DNA of 63,330 bases, taken from positions 17,742 to 81,071 of the forward strand of contig NZ_LITU01000056.1 of assembly GCF_001280595.1 (NCBI RefSeq). The letters are read 5' to 3'. This stretch comes from Paenibacillus xylanivorans (GTDB lineage Bacteria > Bacillota > Bacilli > Paenibacillales > Paenibacillaceae). This document shows, piece after piece, positions 8,183 through 16,739 of this stretch. Made by a program: the position numbers and the translations under genes. The notes beneath the pieces are model-generated. The model had not been told where the DNA came from and did not search any database. It saw nothing but the letters and a program-made list of their open reading frames with translations. Every line of letters begins with the position of its first letter. Within the stretch, counting starts at the first letter, position 1.

Positions 8183-9381
8183 GATCTCAGCACCCCTAAC
8201 TGAAGCCCGATCTTGCCGATTAGCGCCACAGCATCGCTCAGTTCCTTAGGGGTATGGTCGGCTGATAAAGAGAAGCGAATTCGCGCTGTGCCATCAGGAA
8301 CGGTAGGCGGTCTAATGGCAACTCCGGCAATACCGCCTTCTTCAAGGGCCGCACTGAAACGAAGAGCTCTTTCGTTATCACCGACGATTATTGGAACAAT
8401 AGGAGAATCCCCGGAGCCAACGTTAAATCCAGCATCACTAAGCGAAGAACGAAATGACTTGCTGGCTGAGTAAAGACGATCCCTACGCCAATGGTCCGTT
8501 TGTACCAAGGTTAACGCTGTTGAAATACCGGCGACAAAAGAAGGCGGCAATGCCGTTGAATAGATGAGCGGCCTTGCTTTATTGATGAGAAAGCGGATTA
8601 ATGTACGGCTACCGCAGACATAAGCTCCATATAAACCAAACGATTTGCTAAATGTCCCCATATGCACATCCACATCATTTTGCAGACCAAGCTTAGAGCA
8701 TAGTCCTTCACCCCGTTCCCCATAAATCCCCCCGCTGTGCGCCTCATCCACCATCAGAATCGCTCCATACTCCTGTTTGAGCGCAACGAGTTCACGCAAG
8801 TGTGCTTGATCCCCATCCATGGAAAAGACGGCATCCGTAACAATCAACTTCCGTGGTTTATCCCGATGCTTGTTCAATAATAGCTTCAGATGCTCCATAT
8901 CATTATGTCGATATCGAGCATGCTCTGCGCGGCTCAGTACAATCCCATCCACTATACTCGCATGGTTTAATTGATCACTGAAGACCACATCGCCTCGCCC
9001 CACGAGTGCACGAATAACACCGGAATTAGCCATATAGCCATTTGCAAAAACAAGCGCTGCTTCACTATGCTGCCAAGTAGCCAGCGCCTCTTCCAGATGG
9101 CCATACAGCGGTCGGTTCCCAGTGACAAGGCGAGATGCCCCCGAACCTCCTCCTTCGGTAAGAAGCGTCTCACGAATCGTATCGATGATAGCGGGATGTT
9201 GTGCAAGTCCCAGATAATCATTGGAGGCCAGGTTGAGAAGCGTACGTCCTCCTCGCACCGTATAACCCGGACCATCCGGAACCGTGGCACTGTCACGTAA
9301 GTAACGTTCATTGGAAGCATCCGCCAATAACGCAAGTTCTTTTTCCATCCAGTTCATAGTCTGTACCGACTTAAAGAGCAT
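8179..9381 (-). CDS. bioF: 8-amino-7-oxononanoate synthase
   Basis: PLP enzyme that condenses pimeloyl-ACP with L-alanine. Visible signatures: LASNDYLGL near the N-terminus, GGGSGASRLVTGN, DQLNHASIVDG, MVDEAHSGG and the PLP-lysine segment GTFSKSFGLYGAYV. At 400 aa it is about the family length. The first ATG (9381) overlaps the bioB stop by 11 bp; ATG at 9357 (MNWMEKEL) fits homologue N-termini equally well, and neither has a strong Shine-Dalgarno. It is coupled to bioH downstream by a 4-bp overlap. Confidence 0.95.
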   Translation of the reverse strand: MLFKSVQTMNWMEKELALLADASNERYLRDSATVPDGPGYTVRGGRTLLNLASNDYLGLAQHPAIIDTIRETLLTEGGGSGASRLVTGNRPLYGHLEEALATWQHSEAALVFANGYMANSGVIRALVGRGDVVFSDQLNHASIVDGIVLSRAEHARYRHNDMEHLKLLLNKHRDKPRKLIVTDAVFSMDGDQAHLRELVALKQEYGAILMVDEAHSGGIYGERGEGLCSKLGLQNDVDVHMGTFSKSFGLYGAYVCGSRTLIRFLINKARPLIYSTALPPSFVAGISTALTLVQTDHWRRDRLYSASKSFRSSLSDAGFNVGSGDSPIVPIIVGDNERALRFSAALEEGGIAGVAIRPPTVPDGTARIRFSLSADHTPKELSDAVALIGKIGLQLGVLRS

Positions 9382-10375
9382 TTAGCTCAATCTCAAAGCC
9401 CAGATCTTCAATCATTTGATGATCGTTGGAGATTTCTTGACCTGCCGTCGTGAGATAATCACCTACAAAGAGTGAATTTGCCGCATACAGTGACAAGGGT
9501 TGCAGTGTACGAAGGTTGATCTCACGTCCGCCCGCAACACGAATCTCTTTGGATGGACAGATGAACCGAAACAGTGCCAATACCTTGAGGGCTTTCATCG
9601 CCGGAGTGCGACCCGCGCCTTCCAGAGGAGTTCCCGGTATCGCATTGAGAAAATTAATCGGAATCGAATCTGCATCAAGCTCACGGAGTGCCAAAGCCAT
9701 CTCGACAATCTCCTGATTACTCTCCCCCATACCGATAATGACACCGGAACAAGGGGACATACCGTATGCTTTTACCTTTTCCACGGTTTCAATTCGCTGG
9801 TCATAGGTATGCGTTGTGGTTATCGAGGGATAATTGGCTTTGCTTGTGTTCAGGTTGTGATTGTATCGGTGTACGCCTGCGTCAGCCAAACGTTCTGCTT
9901 GACCGTCTTTCAAGATTCCTAAACAGGCACAGATTTTAAGTGGCATCGTTTCACGGATTTCTTTTACCGCCTCTACAACTTGATCCAGATCCTTATTGGT
10001 CGGACCTTTCCCTGATGCTACAATGCAATAAGTTCCGGCTTTACGCGCCATAGCTTCATGTGCTCCTGCAAGCAGCGTTTCTTTGTCGAGCAAGCTGTAT
10101 TTCTGGATGGGTGCGGTTGATACGATGGATTGTGAGCAATAACCGCAATCTTCGGGACAAAAGCCGCTTTTGGCGTTGATAATCATATTCAGCTTCACTT
10201 TCTTGCCGTAAAAATATTGCCTCACTTGGAAAGCCGCTTGCATTAGCGGCAGTACCTCATCGTCGCTTGCTTCAAGCACGGCAAGTCCCTCTTCAATTGA
10301 TAAACATTCGCCATTCAACGATCGACTCGCAAGCGACGACCATTCTAGATTAGTTACCGTTGTTTTCATCTTCAT
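9371..10375 (-). CDS. bioB: Biotin synthase
   Basis: Radical SAM enzyme that inserts sulfur into dethiobiotin. The 4Fe-4S motif CPEDCGYC is in the context SGFCPEDCGYCSQS; YNHNLNTS and the conserved Arg/Cys segments near RFICPSKEIRVAGGREINLR supply the 2Fe-2S site. Length 334 aa is normal. The start ATG overlaps the bioD stop (GAATGA) with GGAGG just upstream, so the two genes are translationally coupled. Confidence 0.97.
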   Translation of the reverse strand: MKMKTTVTNLEWSSLASRSLNGECLSIEEGLAVLEASDDEVLPLMQAAFQVRQYFYGKKVKLNMIINAKSGFCPEDCGYCSQSIVSTAPIQKYSLLDKETLLAGAHEAMARKAGTYCIVASGKGPTNKDLDQVVEAVKEIRETMPLKICACLGILKDGQAERLADAGVHRYNHNLNTSKANYPSITTTHTYDQRIETVEKVKAYGMSPCSGVIIGMGESNQEIVEMALALRELDADSIPINFLNAIPGTPLEGAGRTPAMKALKVLALFRFICPSKEIRVAGGREINLRTLQPLSLYAANSLFVGDYLTTAGQEISNDHQMIEDLGFEIELNAL

Positions 10376-11106
10376 TCATCCTCCATGGATTGAACTGTTA
10401 ATGCCTGCCTGATTGGTGCTAAATGGATCTTTTCTCGAATCACTTGGATCAACAATTCCGTATTTATTTCGTCCATGAAGCGGGGAATGCGTCCAAGAAA
10501 GGATATGCCGCAATAACGTTCAATCAGCTCCGCGTTCGTTGCGATGCTGGAGTCGTTATAAATCTCGTCAGATTCCCCATCGTTCAGAATAAAACCTACG
10601 ATCGGAATCTCATGCTGCTGCAGGTATGACACCGTAAGAAGTGTGTGATTAATTGTACCTAGACCTGTGCGCGCAACGATCAAAGCCGGTGTCCGAAGCT
10701 CCGAGATCAGATCCACTACAAGAGAGTCTTCGGTCAGTGGAACAGCGACGCCCCCTGCCCCTTCGATGAGTACCGATTCGTATCGATTGATTAGCGGCTG
10801 ACCAGCGCTGATTATCTCCTGTAACGTAATATCCACCCCATCCTGCTTGGCAGCGAGCATCGGGGTAAGAGGAGCTTGGAATGTAAATGGCGCCACATCC
10901 TCGGCACGTTCATGAATTCCGGTGTATTGCAATAGACGTTCTGCATCGGTTTCTCCGCTGCCAAGAAGTGTACCGGACTGCACGGGCTTCCAGACGCCTA
11001 CATTCAGATTTTCAGCACGAAGCGCAGCAGCAAGACCTCCTGTTACAATTGTTTTTCCAACATCGGTGTCCGTGCCTGTTACGAATAATCCGCGAATTAC
11101 ATTCAT
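10372..11106 (-). CDS. bioD: Dethiobiotin synthetase
   Basis: ATP-dependent carboxylation and ring closure of 7,8-diaminopelargonate. The P-loop is FVTGTDTDVGKTIVTGGLA; substrate and nucleotide motifs KPVQSG and EGAGGVAVPL are in place. Length 244 aa is normal. It overlaps bioA by 4 bp and bioB by 4 bp in a tight operon. Confidence 0.96.
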   Translation of the reverse strand: MNVIRGLFVTGTDTDVGKTIVTGGLAAALRAENLNVGVWKPVQSGTLLGSGETDAERLLQYTGIHERAEDVAPFTFQAPLTPMLAAKQDGVDITLQEIISAGQPLINRYESVLIEGAGGVAVPLTEDSLVVDLISELRTPALIVARTGLGTINHTLLTVSYLQQHEIPIVGFILNDGESDEIYNDSSIATNAELIERYCGISFLGRIPRFMDEINTELLIQVIREKIHLAPIRQALTVQSMEDE

Positions 11107-12461
11107 GTTTCCAAACCACCTTCGGTGACATCAAGAATGGATTTCATCAGGATATCGGTCATTGCATCAAGCTCAGCCTCGGTGCTGGCAAGAGGAGGAA
11201 TGAACACCACAACATTACCAAGCGGCCTCGTAAGCATGCCAAGCTCTCTGGCCCGCCCGGTTACACGAACGCCGATGCGTTCGGCCCAATCGTAAGGTTC
11301 ACGAGTCTCCTTATCCCGTACTAGCTCAATTCCTATCATCAATCCCTTCTGCCTGATATCACCGACATGCGGGGAATCTTTAAGCACTGCGAGCTTGCGT
11401 TCCACAAAAGTCGCCTTGGCTCTTACACCTTCTACCAAGTTGCGCTCTTCAAATAGTTTCAAGTTAGCCAAAGCAACAGCACAACCGAGCGGGTTACCTG
11501 TGAAGGAATGACCGTGGAAAAATGTTTTCTGCTCTTCATAATCTGCATAAAATTCGTTGTACACCTCATCCGTTGCAAGCGTCGCTGCCACAGGCAAATA
11601 GCCGCCTGTAAGGCCTTTGCCTATCACCATCAAATCAGGTGATACTTCTTCGAGATCACAAGCAAACATAGCGCCTGTCCGACCAAAGCCTGTCGCCACC
11701 TCATCAGCTATGAACAGTACGCCATAAGTGCGGCAAAGTGCTGCCATCTCGCGTAGACAGCCATCTGGCATAATAAGGATGCCACTAGCCCCTTGCACAA
11801 TCGGTTCTACGATAATAGCCGCGATTTCATCTGCACTGGTTTCAAGTACATTACGCAATGCGGTTAACGTAGCTTCCGTTGCTTCCCGTTCGTCGTCCTC
11901 ATGTCGATAAGCGTAAGGATATGGAATGACATAAGTAGGAAACAGCATCGGACGGAACACGTCATGGTACAACGGGATTGCACCGACACTAACCGCACCA
12001 ATCGTATCTCCGTGATAGGCTTGATTCATCGTAATAAACTTCGTTTTACCTGTTTCTCCTCGGTTTTTCCAGTATTGAAACGCCATTTTTACTGCAATCT
12101 CGACACCGGTTGCTCCCGAATCGGAATAAAATACTTTATTTAATCCTTCTGGTGAAATCTCCACCAGTTTTTCTGCAAGCTCAATCGCAGGCACATTAGC
12201 CATTCCGAGTAGCGTAGCATGTGCGACACGTTCCAACTGATCCGTTATGGCTTGGTTCAGCTCGGGTACGTTATGTCCGTGGACGTTAAGCCATACCGAG
12301 GAGAAGCCATCATAATAAGCACGTCCCTTGACGTCATACAGCATGACGCCTTCGCCTCGTTCAATAATGAGAGGATCGGAATTATTGTAATCTTTCATCT
12401 GCGTAAAAGGGTTCCATAGATGAGCCTTATTTATAGCTGCCAGCCGTTCATAATGTGTCAT
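11103..12461 (-). CDS. bioA: Adenosylmethionine-8-amino-7-oxononanoate aminotransferase
   Basis: Class III PLP aminotransferase that converts KAPA to 7,8-diaminopelargonate. Family marks include HLWNPFTQMKDY at the N-terminus, YSDSGATGVEIAVKMAFQYW, FIADEVATGFGRTG and the PLP-lysine IGKGLTGGYLP. Length 452 aa is normal. The amino donor (SAM, or lysine as in B. subtilis BioK) cannot be read with certainty. It is the first gene of the operon, 26 bp from the BirA operator, with GGAAGGTGAT upstream of the ATG. Confidence 0.95.
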   Translation of the reverse strand: MTHYERLAAINKAHLWNPFTQMKDYNNSDPLIIERGEGVMLYDVKGRAYYDGFSSVWLNVHGHNVPELNQAITDQLERVAHATLLGMANVPAIELAEKLVEISPEGLNKVFYSDSGATGVEIAVKMAFQYWKNRGETGKTKFITMNQAYHGDTIGAVSVGAIPLYHDVFRPMLFPTYVIPYPYAYRHEDDEREATEATLTALRNVLETSADEIAAIIVEPIVQGASGILIMPDGCLREMAALCRTYGVLFIADEVATGFGRTGAMFACDLEEVSPDLMVIGKGLTGGYLPVAATLATDEVYNEFYADYEEQKTFFHGHSFTGNPLGCAVALANLKLFEERNLVEGVRAKATFVERKLAVLKDSPHVGDIRQKGLMIGIELVRDKETREPYDWAERIGVRVTGRARELGMLTRPLGNVVVFIPPLASTEAELDAMTDILMKSILDVTEGGLET

Positions 12462-12486
12462 AAGATATCACCTTCCGTTAGATCAT

Positions 12487-12529
12487 TTCAATTGTTAACC
12501 AAAATTATTTATTTGGGTTAACAATTGAA
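12487..12529 (-). promoter_or_regulatory. BirA operator of the biotin operon
   Basis: Perfect 14-bp inverted arms (12487-12500 and 12516-12529) with a 15-bp spacer; the arm core TTGTTAACC/GGTTAACAA is the BirA box of Firmicutes. Biotin-bound BirA would block transcription of bioADBFHC when biotin is plentiful. No BirA gene is in the window. Confidence 0.9.
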
Positions 12530-12657
12530 TGTTGACATCTTATCAGACAAAAACTTTCCTGTAAAGAGAATCATTTCAGAGTTAGGACCCTGATCCTCCA
12601 CTCTGTCTGGCCGGAATGAATCCGAAATTCCGCCTCGTAGAGGGCTTTGTCTAATAC

Positions 12658-12689
12658 AAAAAAACACGCCTGATTCGGCGTGTTTTTTT
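12658..12689. terminator. Bidirectional terminator-like hairpin, no adjacent gene end
   Basis: ACACGCC/GGCGTGT stem with a 6-nt loop, flanked by seven A and seven T. It lies in the 460-bp spacer between bioA and cbiX. The nearer hairpin at 12831-12854 suffices for cbiX, so what this one ends is not evident. Confidence 0.75.
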
Positions 12690-12830
12690 AGTGTTTGGTA
12701 GAAATTGAACGGGAGGTATGCATCCTGATTATAACTTAGGAGATTATTGAAGGATCATGGTATATGCCGTTTCTCATGATTGATTTCGCAGCATTCAAAC
12801 TGAGCACTCTACATGTCTAAAGTGCACCAA

Positions 12831-12854
12831 AAAAACGGCATCTCTGCCGTTTTT
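12831..12854 (-). terminator. Terminator of the yerC-cbiX transcript
   Basis: AAAAACGGCA (12831-12840), TCTC loop, TGCCGTTTTT (12845-12854). It lies 70 bp past the cbiX stop and works in either direction. Confidence 0.75.
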
Positions 12855-12923
12855 GTTTAATTGTTTATGCTGAAGTTAGAAGCTACCGAAAATGATCGCT
12901 GGCAGCGAATTGCTTTCCCTAAA

Positions 12924-13703
12924 CTAAACCTTAACCTGATTGCATTTTTCCAGTAAAAGTTGAATCTGGCGCTCCAGCCAATGGCCCAACAGCGGATGTG
13001 GAAGCAGCGTCTCGCCAGTATACACATAATCCAGCTCCTTCAGTCGGCCCGGGATTACGTTCTTCGTGAAATAACCGGCACTCAAAAACAGCGGCGCCAC
13101 AATCACTCGGCTCCCCCGCTCTTCATTCCAGTATTTCGCCTTGTCGTACACACTATCCGGATTAAGCAGCGCATAATCGGTATGAGCGACACCGCTGACT
13201 TCCTGTACTCGCTGCGCGAGTGAAGAAATCCCCGCTTCCCAGCGCTGACGGAATCCATCGTGAATGCTCCCATGTCCGACGAGCAGAATCGTTTCCTGCT
13301 CCGGTTGCTGCGAAAGGGCCTTTACCTTGTCCCACACCATGACCGCAATATCCGGATCATTATCCACAGGATAACCGAAGTGGACTTGTGCTTTTACGTT
13401 GAATGGCTCCAGATCCGTCTCTCGCTCCGGAGCATCTTTGGCACCGATGGCATACTCAATCTCATCCACATGTGTACTGCCGGACGAAACAAACAGAGGT
13501 ACGACCAATATATCGGTTACGTCCTGTGCTTCCAGTCGGTTGATACCGTCCTGGATCAGGCGTCCTTCCACAAGTTCAAGAAACCCGGCTTCAACGGGCA
13601 ATGGTTCAGGCAGATTCAACCGGGAGACCGCGTCATCGACGGATTCTACCCAGGTCTTCTCCTGAGAACCGTGACTAATGATGAGTACACCCGGTTTCTT
13701 CAT
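12924..13703 (-). CDS. CbiX/SirB family sirohydrochlorin chelatase
   Basis: Class II chelatase with two tandem half-domains (about residues 1-125 and 135-259). The first starts PGVLIISHGSQE and the second ILLVGHGSIHDG; the two HGS histidines are the metal-binding residues. Such enzymes insert Co or Fe into sirohydrochlorin for cobalamin or siroheme. No other tetrapyrrole gene is nearby, so the metal cannot be told. The ATG lies two bases after the yerC stop with no strong Shine-Dalgarno of its own, implying coupling to yerC. Confidence 0.88.
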   Translation of the reverse strand: MKKPGVLIISHGSQEKTWVESVDDAVSRLNLPEPLPVEAGFLELVEGRLIQDGINRLEAQDVTDILVVPLFVSSGSTHVDEIEYAIGAKDAPERETDLEPFNVKAQVHFGYPVDNDPDIAVMVWDKVKALSQQPEQETILLVGHGSIHDGFRQRWEAGISSLAQRVQEVSGVAHTDYALLNPDSVYDKAKYWNEERGSRVIVAPLFLSAGYFTKNVIPGRLKELDYVYTGETLLPHPLLGHWLERQIQLLLEKCNQVKV

Positions 13704-13705
13704 TC

Positions 13706-13996
13706 TTAACGTCCCAGGCGTTCCAGTGTCATTTTATAACCGTCATTGCCGTAGTTCAGGCAGCGTTTTACACGAGAGATCGTGGCTGTACTTGCACCTG
13801 TCTCAGCTTCAATCTGGTTATAGGTATTTCCTTTGCCAAGCATACGTGCTACTTCCAGCCGCTGGGACATGGATTGGATCTCGTTTACGGTGCAGAGGTC
13901 ATCAAAAAACACATAACACTCTTCAATATCTTTTAGAGTCAAAATAGCCTCAAATAATTGTTCAATGCTTTTATCATTTAGCTTTTTCAGCTGCAT
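13706..13996 (-). CDS. yerC: YerC/YecD family TrpR-related protein
   Basis: A 96-aa helix-turn-helix protein of the Trp-repressor superfamily: an N-terminal helical part (SIEQLFEAILTLKDIEECYVFFDDLCT), then EIQSMSQRLEVARMLGKGNTYNQIEAETGASTATISRVKRCL. Homologues in Bacillus lie beside yerB; here yerB is 6 kb away. The regulated genes are unknown. It is first in a two-gene transcript with the chelatase. Confidence 0.92.
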   Translation of the reverse strand: MQLKKLNDKSIEQLFEAILTLKDIEECYVFFDDLCTVNEIQSMSQRLEVARMLGKGNTYNQIEAETGASTATISRVKRCLNYGNDGYKMTLERLGR

Positions 13997-14222
13997 TTCA
14001 TCATCATCCCCTAGCGGTTACTGTGTACCTTCATTGTACTCACCCTGAGTTGGTATTTCAAGCGTTAACGATTTCACGCACTACAGAACAAAAATACATG
14101 TTACCGCTTTCATAGCGTATTAATGTCCTCCCTGCGCGCACAAACCCCCTCAATCTCACGTTTTTCACCCTTTTCCCACATATATTTCCGATTAAATATG
14201 TAGGAATTATTTCGTTTTAAAT

Positions 14223-14251
14223 GTGACAAATTTGTGTCTAAAACATATAAT
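14223..14251 (+). promoter_or_regulatory. Sigma-A promoter for yqfQ
   Basis: GTGACA (14223-14228), 17-bp spacer, consensus TATAAT (14246-14251). It predicts a leader of about 190 nt before the yqfQ ATG. The rest of the 13997-14445 spacer shows no supported gene. Confidence 0.65.
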
Positions 14252-14445
14252 TCCACTGTGAACCTCTCATCCTCTCCTGCGCCCAAATCCGCAAATATCC
14301 CGTTTTGCGGGATACTCGCCTACGCCGTATCTCCGCTAATGACATACAGTATATCAAAAGGGAGTTCCATCTCGGTCTGTTATACACATCCAGCAGCTGA
14401 AGGAACGCAATTCCGAAATCCAACATAGAAGGAACGTGATAGTTC

Positions 14446-15090
14446 ATGCCACAGCATTATTATCACCGTCAGCCCGCTCCACGGCAGCGTCCGTCTTCCC
14501 ATACGCATCGGCAGCCCCATACTTCTGCCTATATGCCGCCTGGGGCGATCCCGCGGTCATTGAATGAAGGCCAGGTTCAGCCCATGTATCCTGGAGTAGA
14601 TCCATACTACCCTCAGTTTCAAGAAGTCGAAGCATCGGGACTTGTACCTTATAGTCCAGGTGGTCCGGGGGGACCTGGTGGAAACTTTTTCGGCGGGGGA
14701 GCTCCTGTTGCTCCTCCTGTTTCGGTGGAAGCGCCTGCGTCTTCCTCAGGCTTTTCCCTGGCTAACATCGGAGAACTGAAAGGAATGATTGACCGCTTCG
14801 GTGGAATTGATGGCATCATGAGTGGAATCGGCAAAATGCAAAAGGTCGTTGGCGGCTTCCAGCAGATGGCACCCATGATGAAACTGGTGATGGGGATTCT
14901 GCCTTTTGGAAAAGGAAAAAAAAGCGGCAGTGCAGCGGATAAAGATTATGAAGAGTATTCGCCACCTCGCTCACGCAAACGCCGTAAGAAAACGACTGCT
15001 GCTCCGCGCAAACGTAATACGAATAGCAAAACCGGCCGTAATAAATCCAATTCTACGAAACGTCGTCCCAAAAGAAGCAAAAAACTCTAA
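14446..15090 (+). CDS. yqfQ: YqfQ/VrrA family protein
   Basis: A 214-aa low-complexity protein of the YqfQ-like family. It has an H/Q/P-rich N-terminus (PQHYYHRQPAPRQRPSS), a Gly-Pro stretch (GGPGGPGGNFFGGGAP), a central conserved helical segment (LANIGELKGMIDRFGGIDGIMSGIGKMQKVVGGFQQMAPMMKL) and a highly basic Lys/Arg tail ending KRSKKL. B. anthracis VrrA is the repeat-variable member; B. subtilis yqfQ is linked to sporulation. The Gly/Pro tract is a likely length-variable site between strains. Its function is unknown; the basic tail suggests nucleic acid or envelope polymer binding (inference). Confidence 0.82.
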   Translation: MPQHYYHRQPAPRQRPSSHTHRQPHTSAYMPPGAIPRSLNEGQVQPMYPGVDPYYPQFQEVEASGLVPYSPGGPGGPGGNFFGGGAPVAPPVSVEAPASSSGFSLANIGELKGMIDRFGGIDGIMSGIGKMQKVVGGFQQMAPMMKLVMGILPFGKGKKSGSAADKDYEEYSPPRSRKRRKKTTAAPRKRNTNSKTGRNKSNSTKRRPKRSKKL

Positions 15091-15100
15091 TTCTTTTCCC

Positions 15101-15130
15101 AGGCGCCCTCTTTCATTAGGGGGTGCTTAA
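15101..15130 (+). terminator. Probable terminator of yqfQ
   Basis: GGCGCCCT and AGGGGGTGCTT form an imperfect stem with an 8-nt loop, followed by TTAATTC, 11 bp after the stop. The T-tract is short. Confidence 0.45.
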
Positions 15131-15179
15131 TTCACTTCAACCTTATTCTTCCCCTTCAATCCACTCATTCTTTCATAGT

Positions 15180-15245
15180 AAGAACATAATCATAATAGAT
15201 ATTTTTAAGAACTTATGTTCTTATATCTATGATTTGAGGTATACT
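15180..15245 (+). promoter_or_regulatory. Promoter and inverted repeat upstream of the AlkC-like gene
   Basis: Perfect 10-bp arms AAGAACATAA (15180-15189) and TTATGTTCTT (15213-15222) precede a good -10 (TATACT, 15240-15245). No good -35 exists at the right distance and the right arm occupies that place, suggesting regulator-dependent transcription. Confidence 0.5.
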
Positions 15246-15270
15246 GGATAATAATTAAAGGAGGCGGACT

Positions 15271-16362
15271 ATGGAACTGTTTAAAGACAAATATACTCCC
15301 GCATTAATCGAACGGACGGGAGAACGGTTACACCAATTCTACCCCAAGCTGGACACACAACAATTTCGTGAACTTGTATTTGCCGAAGGCTGGGGGGATT
15401 TGGAATTCAAAGCTAGGATCCGCCGCATCACGTTGGCATTGACTCAAGTGCTCCCTGACAACTATGAAGAGGCATTGCACGTGATTGAGCAGGCAGCACC
15501 ACAGATGCGAGGGGTCGAGTATTTATTCGTACCGGATTTTATTGAAGTGAACGGACTTGCGCCGGAAAACTACGAACTATCCATGAAGTACTTGACTGTC
15601 TTCACACCTTATTCCAGTTCCGAGTTCGCGGTACGCCCGTTTATTGAACGCTACCCCATTGAAACGATGAAACGAATGATGCAGTGGACAAGCAGTCCCA
15701 GTGAGCATATTCGCAGACTTGCCAGTGAAGGCAGTCGTCCGCGTCTTCCTTGGGGCTCTAAATTACGAGGATTCATCACCGAACCAACGCCAGTACTTCC
15801 AATTCTGCATGAATTGAAGCAGGACGAGTCCCTGTATGTCCGTAAAAGTGTAGCCAATCACCTGAACGACATCTCGAAAGACCATCCGGAACTGGTCCTG
15901 GATTTGGCCTCCAGCTGGTATGGACAACATGAGTATACTGACTGGATTGTTCGTCATGCAAGCCGCTCTTTGCTGAAAAAGGGGCATCCGAAGGCGCTGA
16001 GTCTCTTTGGCTATGTCGAGCAGGATGCGACACATATCGAGCATCTTCAGCTTGTAAGTGATACCGTAGCCATCGGTGAAGATCTTCATTTTTCCTTTGA
16101 TGTCGTGAATGAGAGTGGTCAGTCCCAGATGCTGCGGATCGAATATGAAATTGGATATATGAAAGCGAATGGCAAGCAAGCACCCAAACGTTTCAAATGC
16201 TCGGACAAGAATTTCCCTACCGGGAGAACCAGAGTTGCAACGAAGCAGTCGTTCAAAGTTATTACGACGAGAAAACATTACGCTGGTTTGCATACACTAA
16301 CGATTGTCGTTAATGGACAACCTGCCGCTACGGCCACATTTGTATTGGAGCAAACAGAGTAA
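15271..16362 (+). CDS. DNA alkylation repair protein, AlkC-like
   Basis: 363 aa. The N-terminal about 250 residues are helical, HEAT-like (AlkD/AlkC superfamily), with the RLASEGSRPRLPWG segment characteristic of AlkC proteins. The last about 100 residues (LVSDTVAIGEDLHFSFDVVNESGQ...) look like the beta-rich Ig-like domain that separates AlkC from AlkD. These glycosylases remove 3-methyladenine and other cationic alkyl bases. The start follows AAAGGAGGCGGACT. It stands alone with its own promoter and terminator. Enzyme class is inferred from architecture; no activity on a given lesion can be read. Confidence 0.83.
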   Translation: MELFKDKYTPALIERTGERLHQFYPKLDTQQFRELVFAEGWGDLEFKARIRRITLALTQVLPDNYEEALHVIEQAAPQMRGVEYLFVPDFIEVNGLAPENYELSMKYLTVFTPYSSSEFAVRPFIERYPIETMKRMMQWTSSPSEHIRRLASEGSRPRLPWGSKLRGFITEPTPVLPILHELKQDESLYVRKSVANHLNDISKDHPELVLDLASSWYGQHEYTDWIVRHASRSLLKKGHPKALSLFGYVEQDATHIEHLQLVSDTVAIGEDLHFSFDVVNESGQSQMLRIEYEIGYMKANGKQAPKRFKCSDKNFPTGRTRVATKQSFKVITTRKHYAGLHTLTIVVNGQPAATATFVLEQTE

Positions 16363-16478
16363 CCTACACTATGCATGTAGCCATCCAACTTATCATGAAA
16401 ACGTAGCACGGTTCATTGTATGATAAGAATCCCATGTTAAAATTCAGCTCATGGAGTTCATTCCTTGAGAGATTCCCC

Positions 16479-16506
16479 AAGGCATCTTCAGTACTGAAGA
16501 TGCCTT
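16479..16506 (+). terminator. Terminator of the AlkC-like gene
   Basis: A 28-bp perfect palindrome, AAGGCATCTTCAGT and its complement, followed by TTTACTATTTT. Confidence 0.65.
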
Positions 16507-16555
16507 TTACTATTTTCACCCTGTTCGTAACAGCTAAATATCCATCAAAATCAAG

Positions 16556-16660
16556 TTATGCACATGATGCTTCTTCATTTATCTTATCCACATGTGGACA
16601 TCTATTCCGAAAACGAATCTATATGTACTCCTATTTGCCCTCTTATGCACATCATACACA
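16556..16660 (+). promoter_or_regulatory. DnaA-box cluster I (downstream side of corA)
   Basis: Three exact TTATNCACA boxes on the plus strand: TTATGCACA 16556-16564, TTATCCACA 16584-16592 and TTATGCACA 16643-16651. A one-mismatch TCATACACA abuts the last (16652-16660), and a weaker inverted box is at 16593-16601. No open frame is supported here. Candidate DnaA binding region; role unknown. Confidence 0.65.
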
Positions 16661-16669
16661 GGTTAAAGA

Positions 16670-16689
16670 AGCGATCTTTGCAGATCGCT
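16670..16689 (-). terminator. Hairpin downstream of corA
   Basis: AGCGATCT (16670-16677), TTGC, AGATCGCT (16682-16689). It lies 50 bp past the corA stop. A T-rich stretch follows on the plus side and a weaker one on the minus side. Confidence 0.5.
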
Positions 16690-16739
16690 AACTTTTATCT
16701 TACTATTTTCTTGTTATCCCGCTTAGCTTCTATTCTTCC

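Noticed and set aside
12709..12769. Two tiny plus-strand frames (10 and 8 codons) near GGGAGGT
   Set aside because: Spacing from the GGAGG to the ATG is only one base and the peptides are too short.
16416..16691. 91-aa plus-strand frame
   Set aside because: No RBS and covers a terminator and the DnaA boxes; accidental frame.
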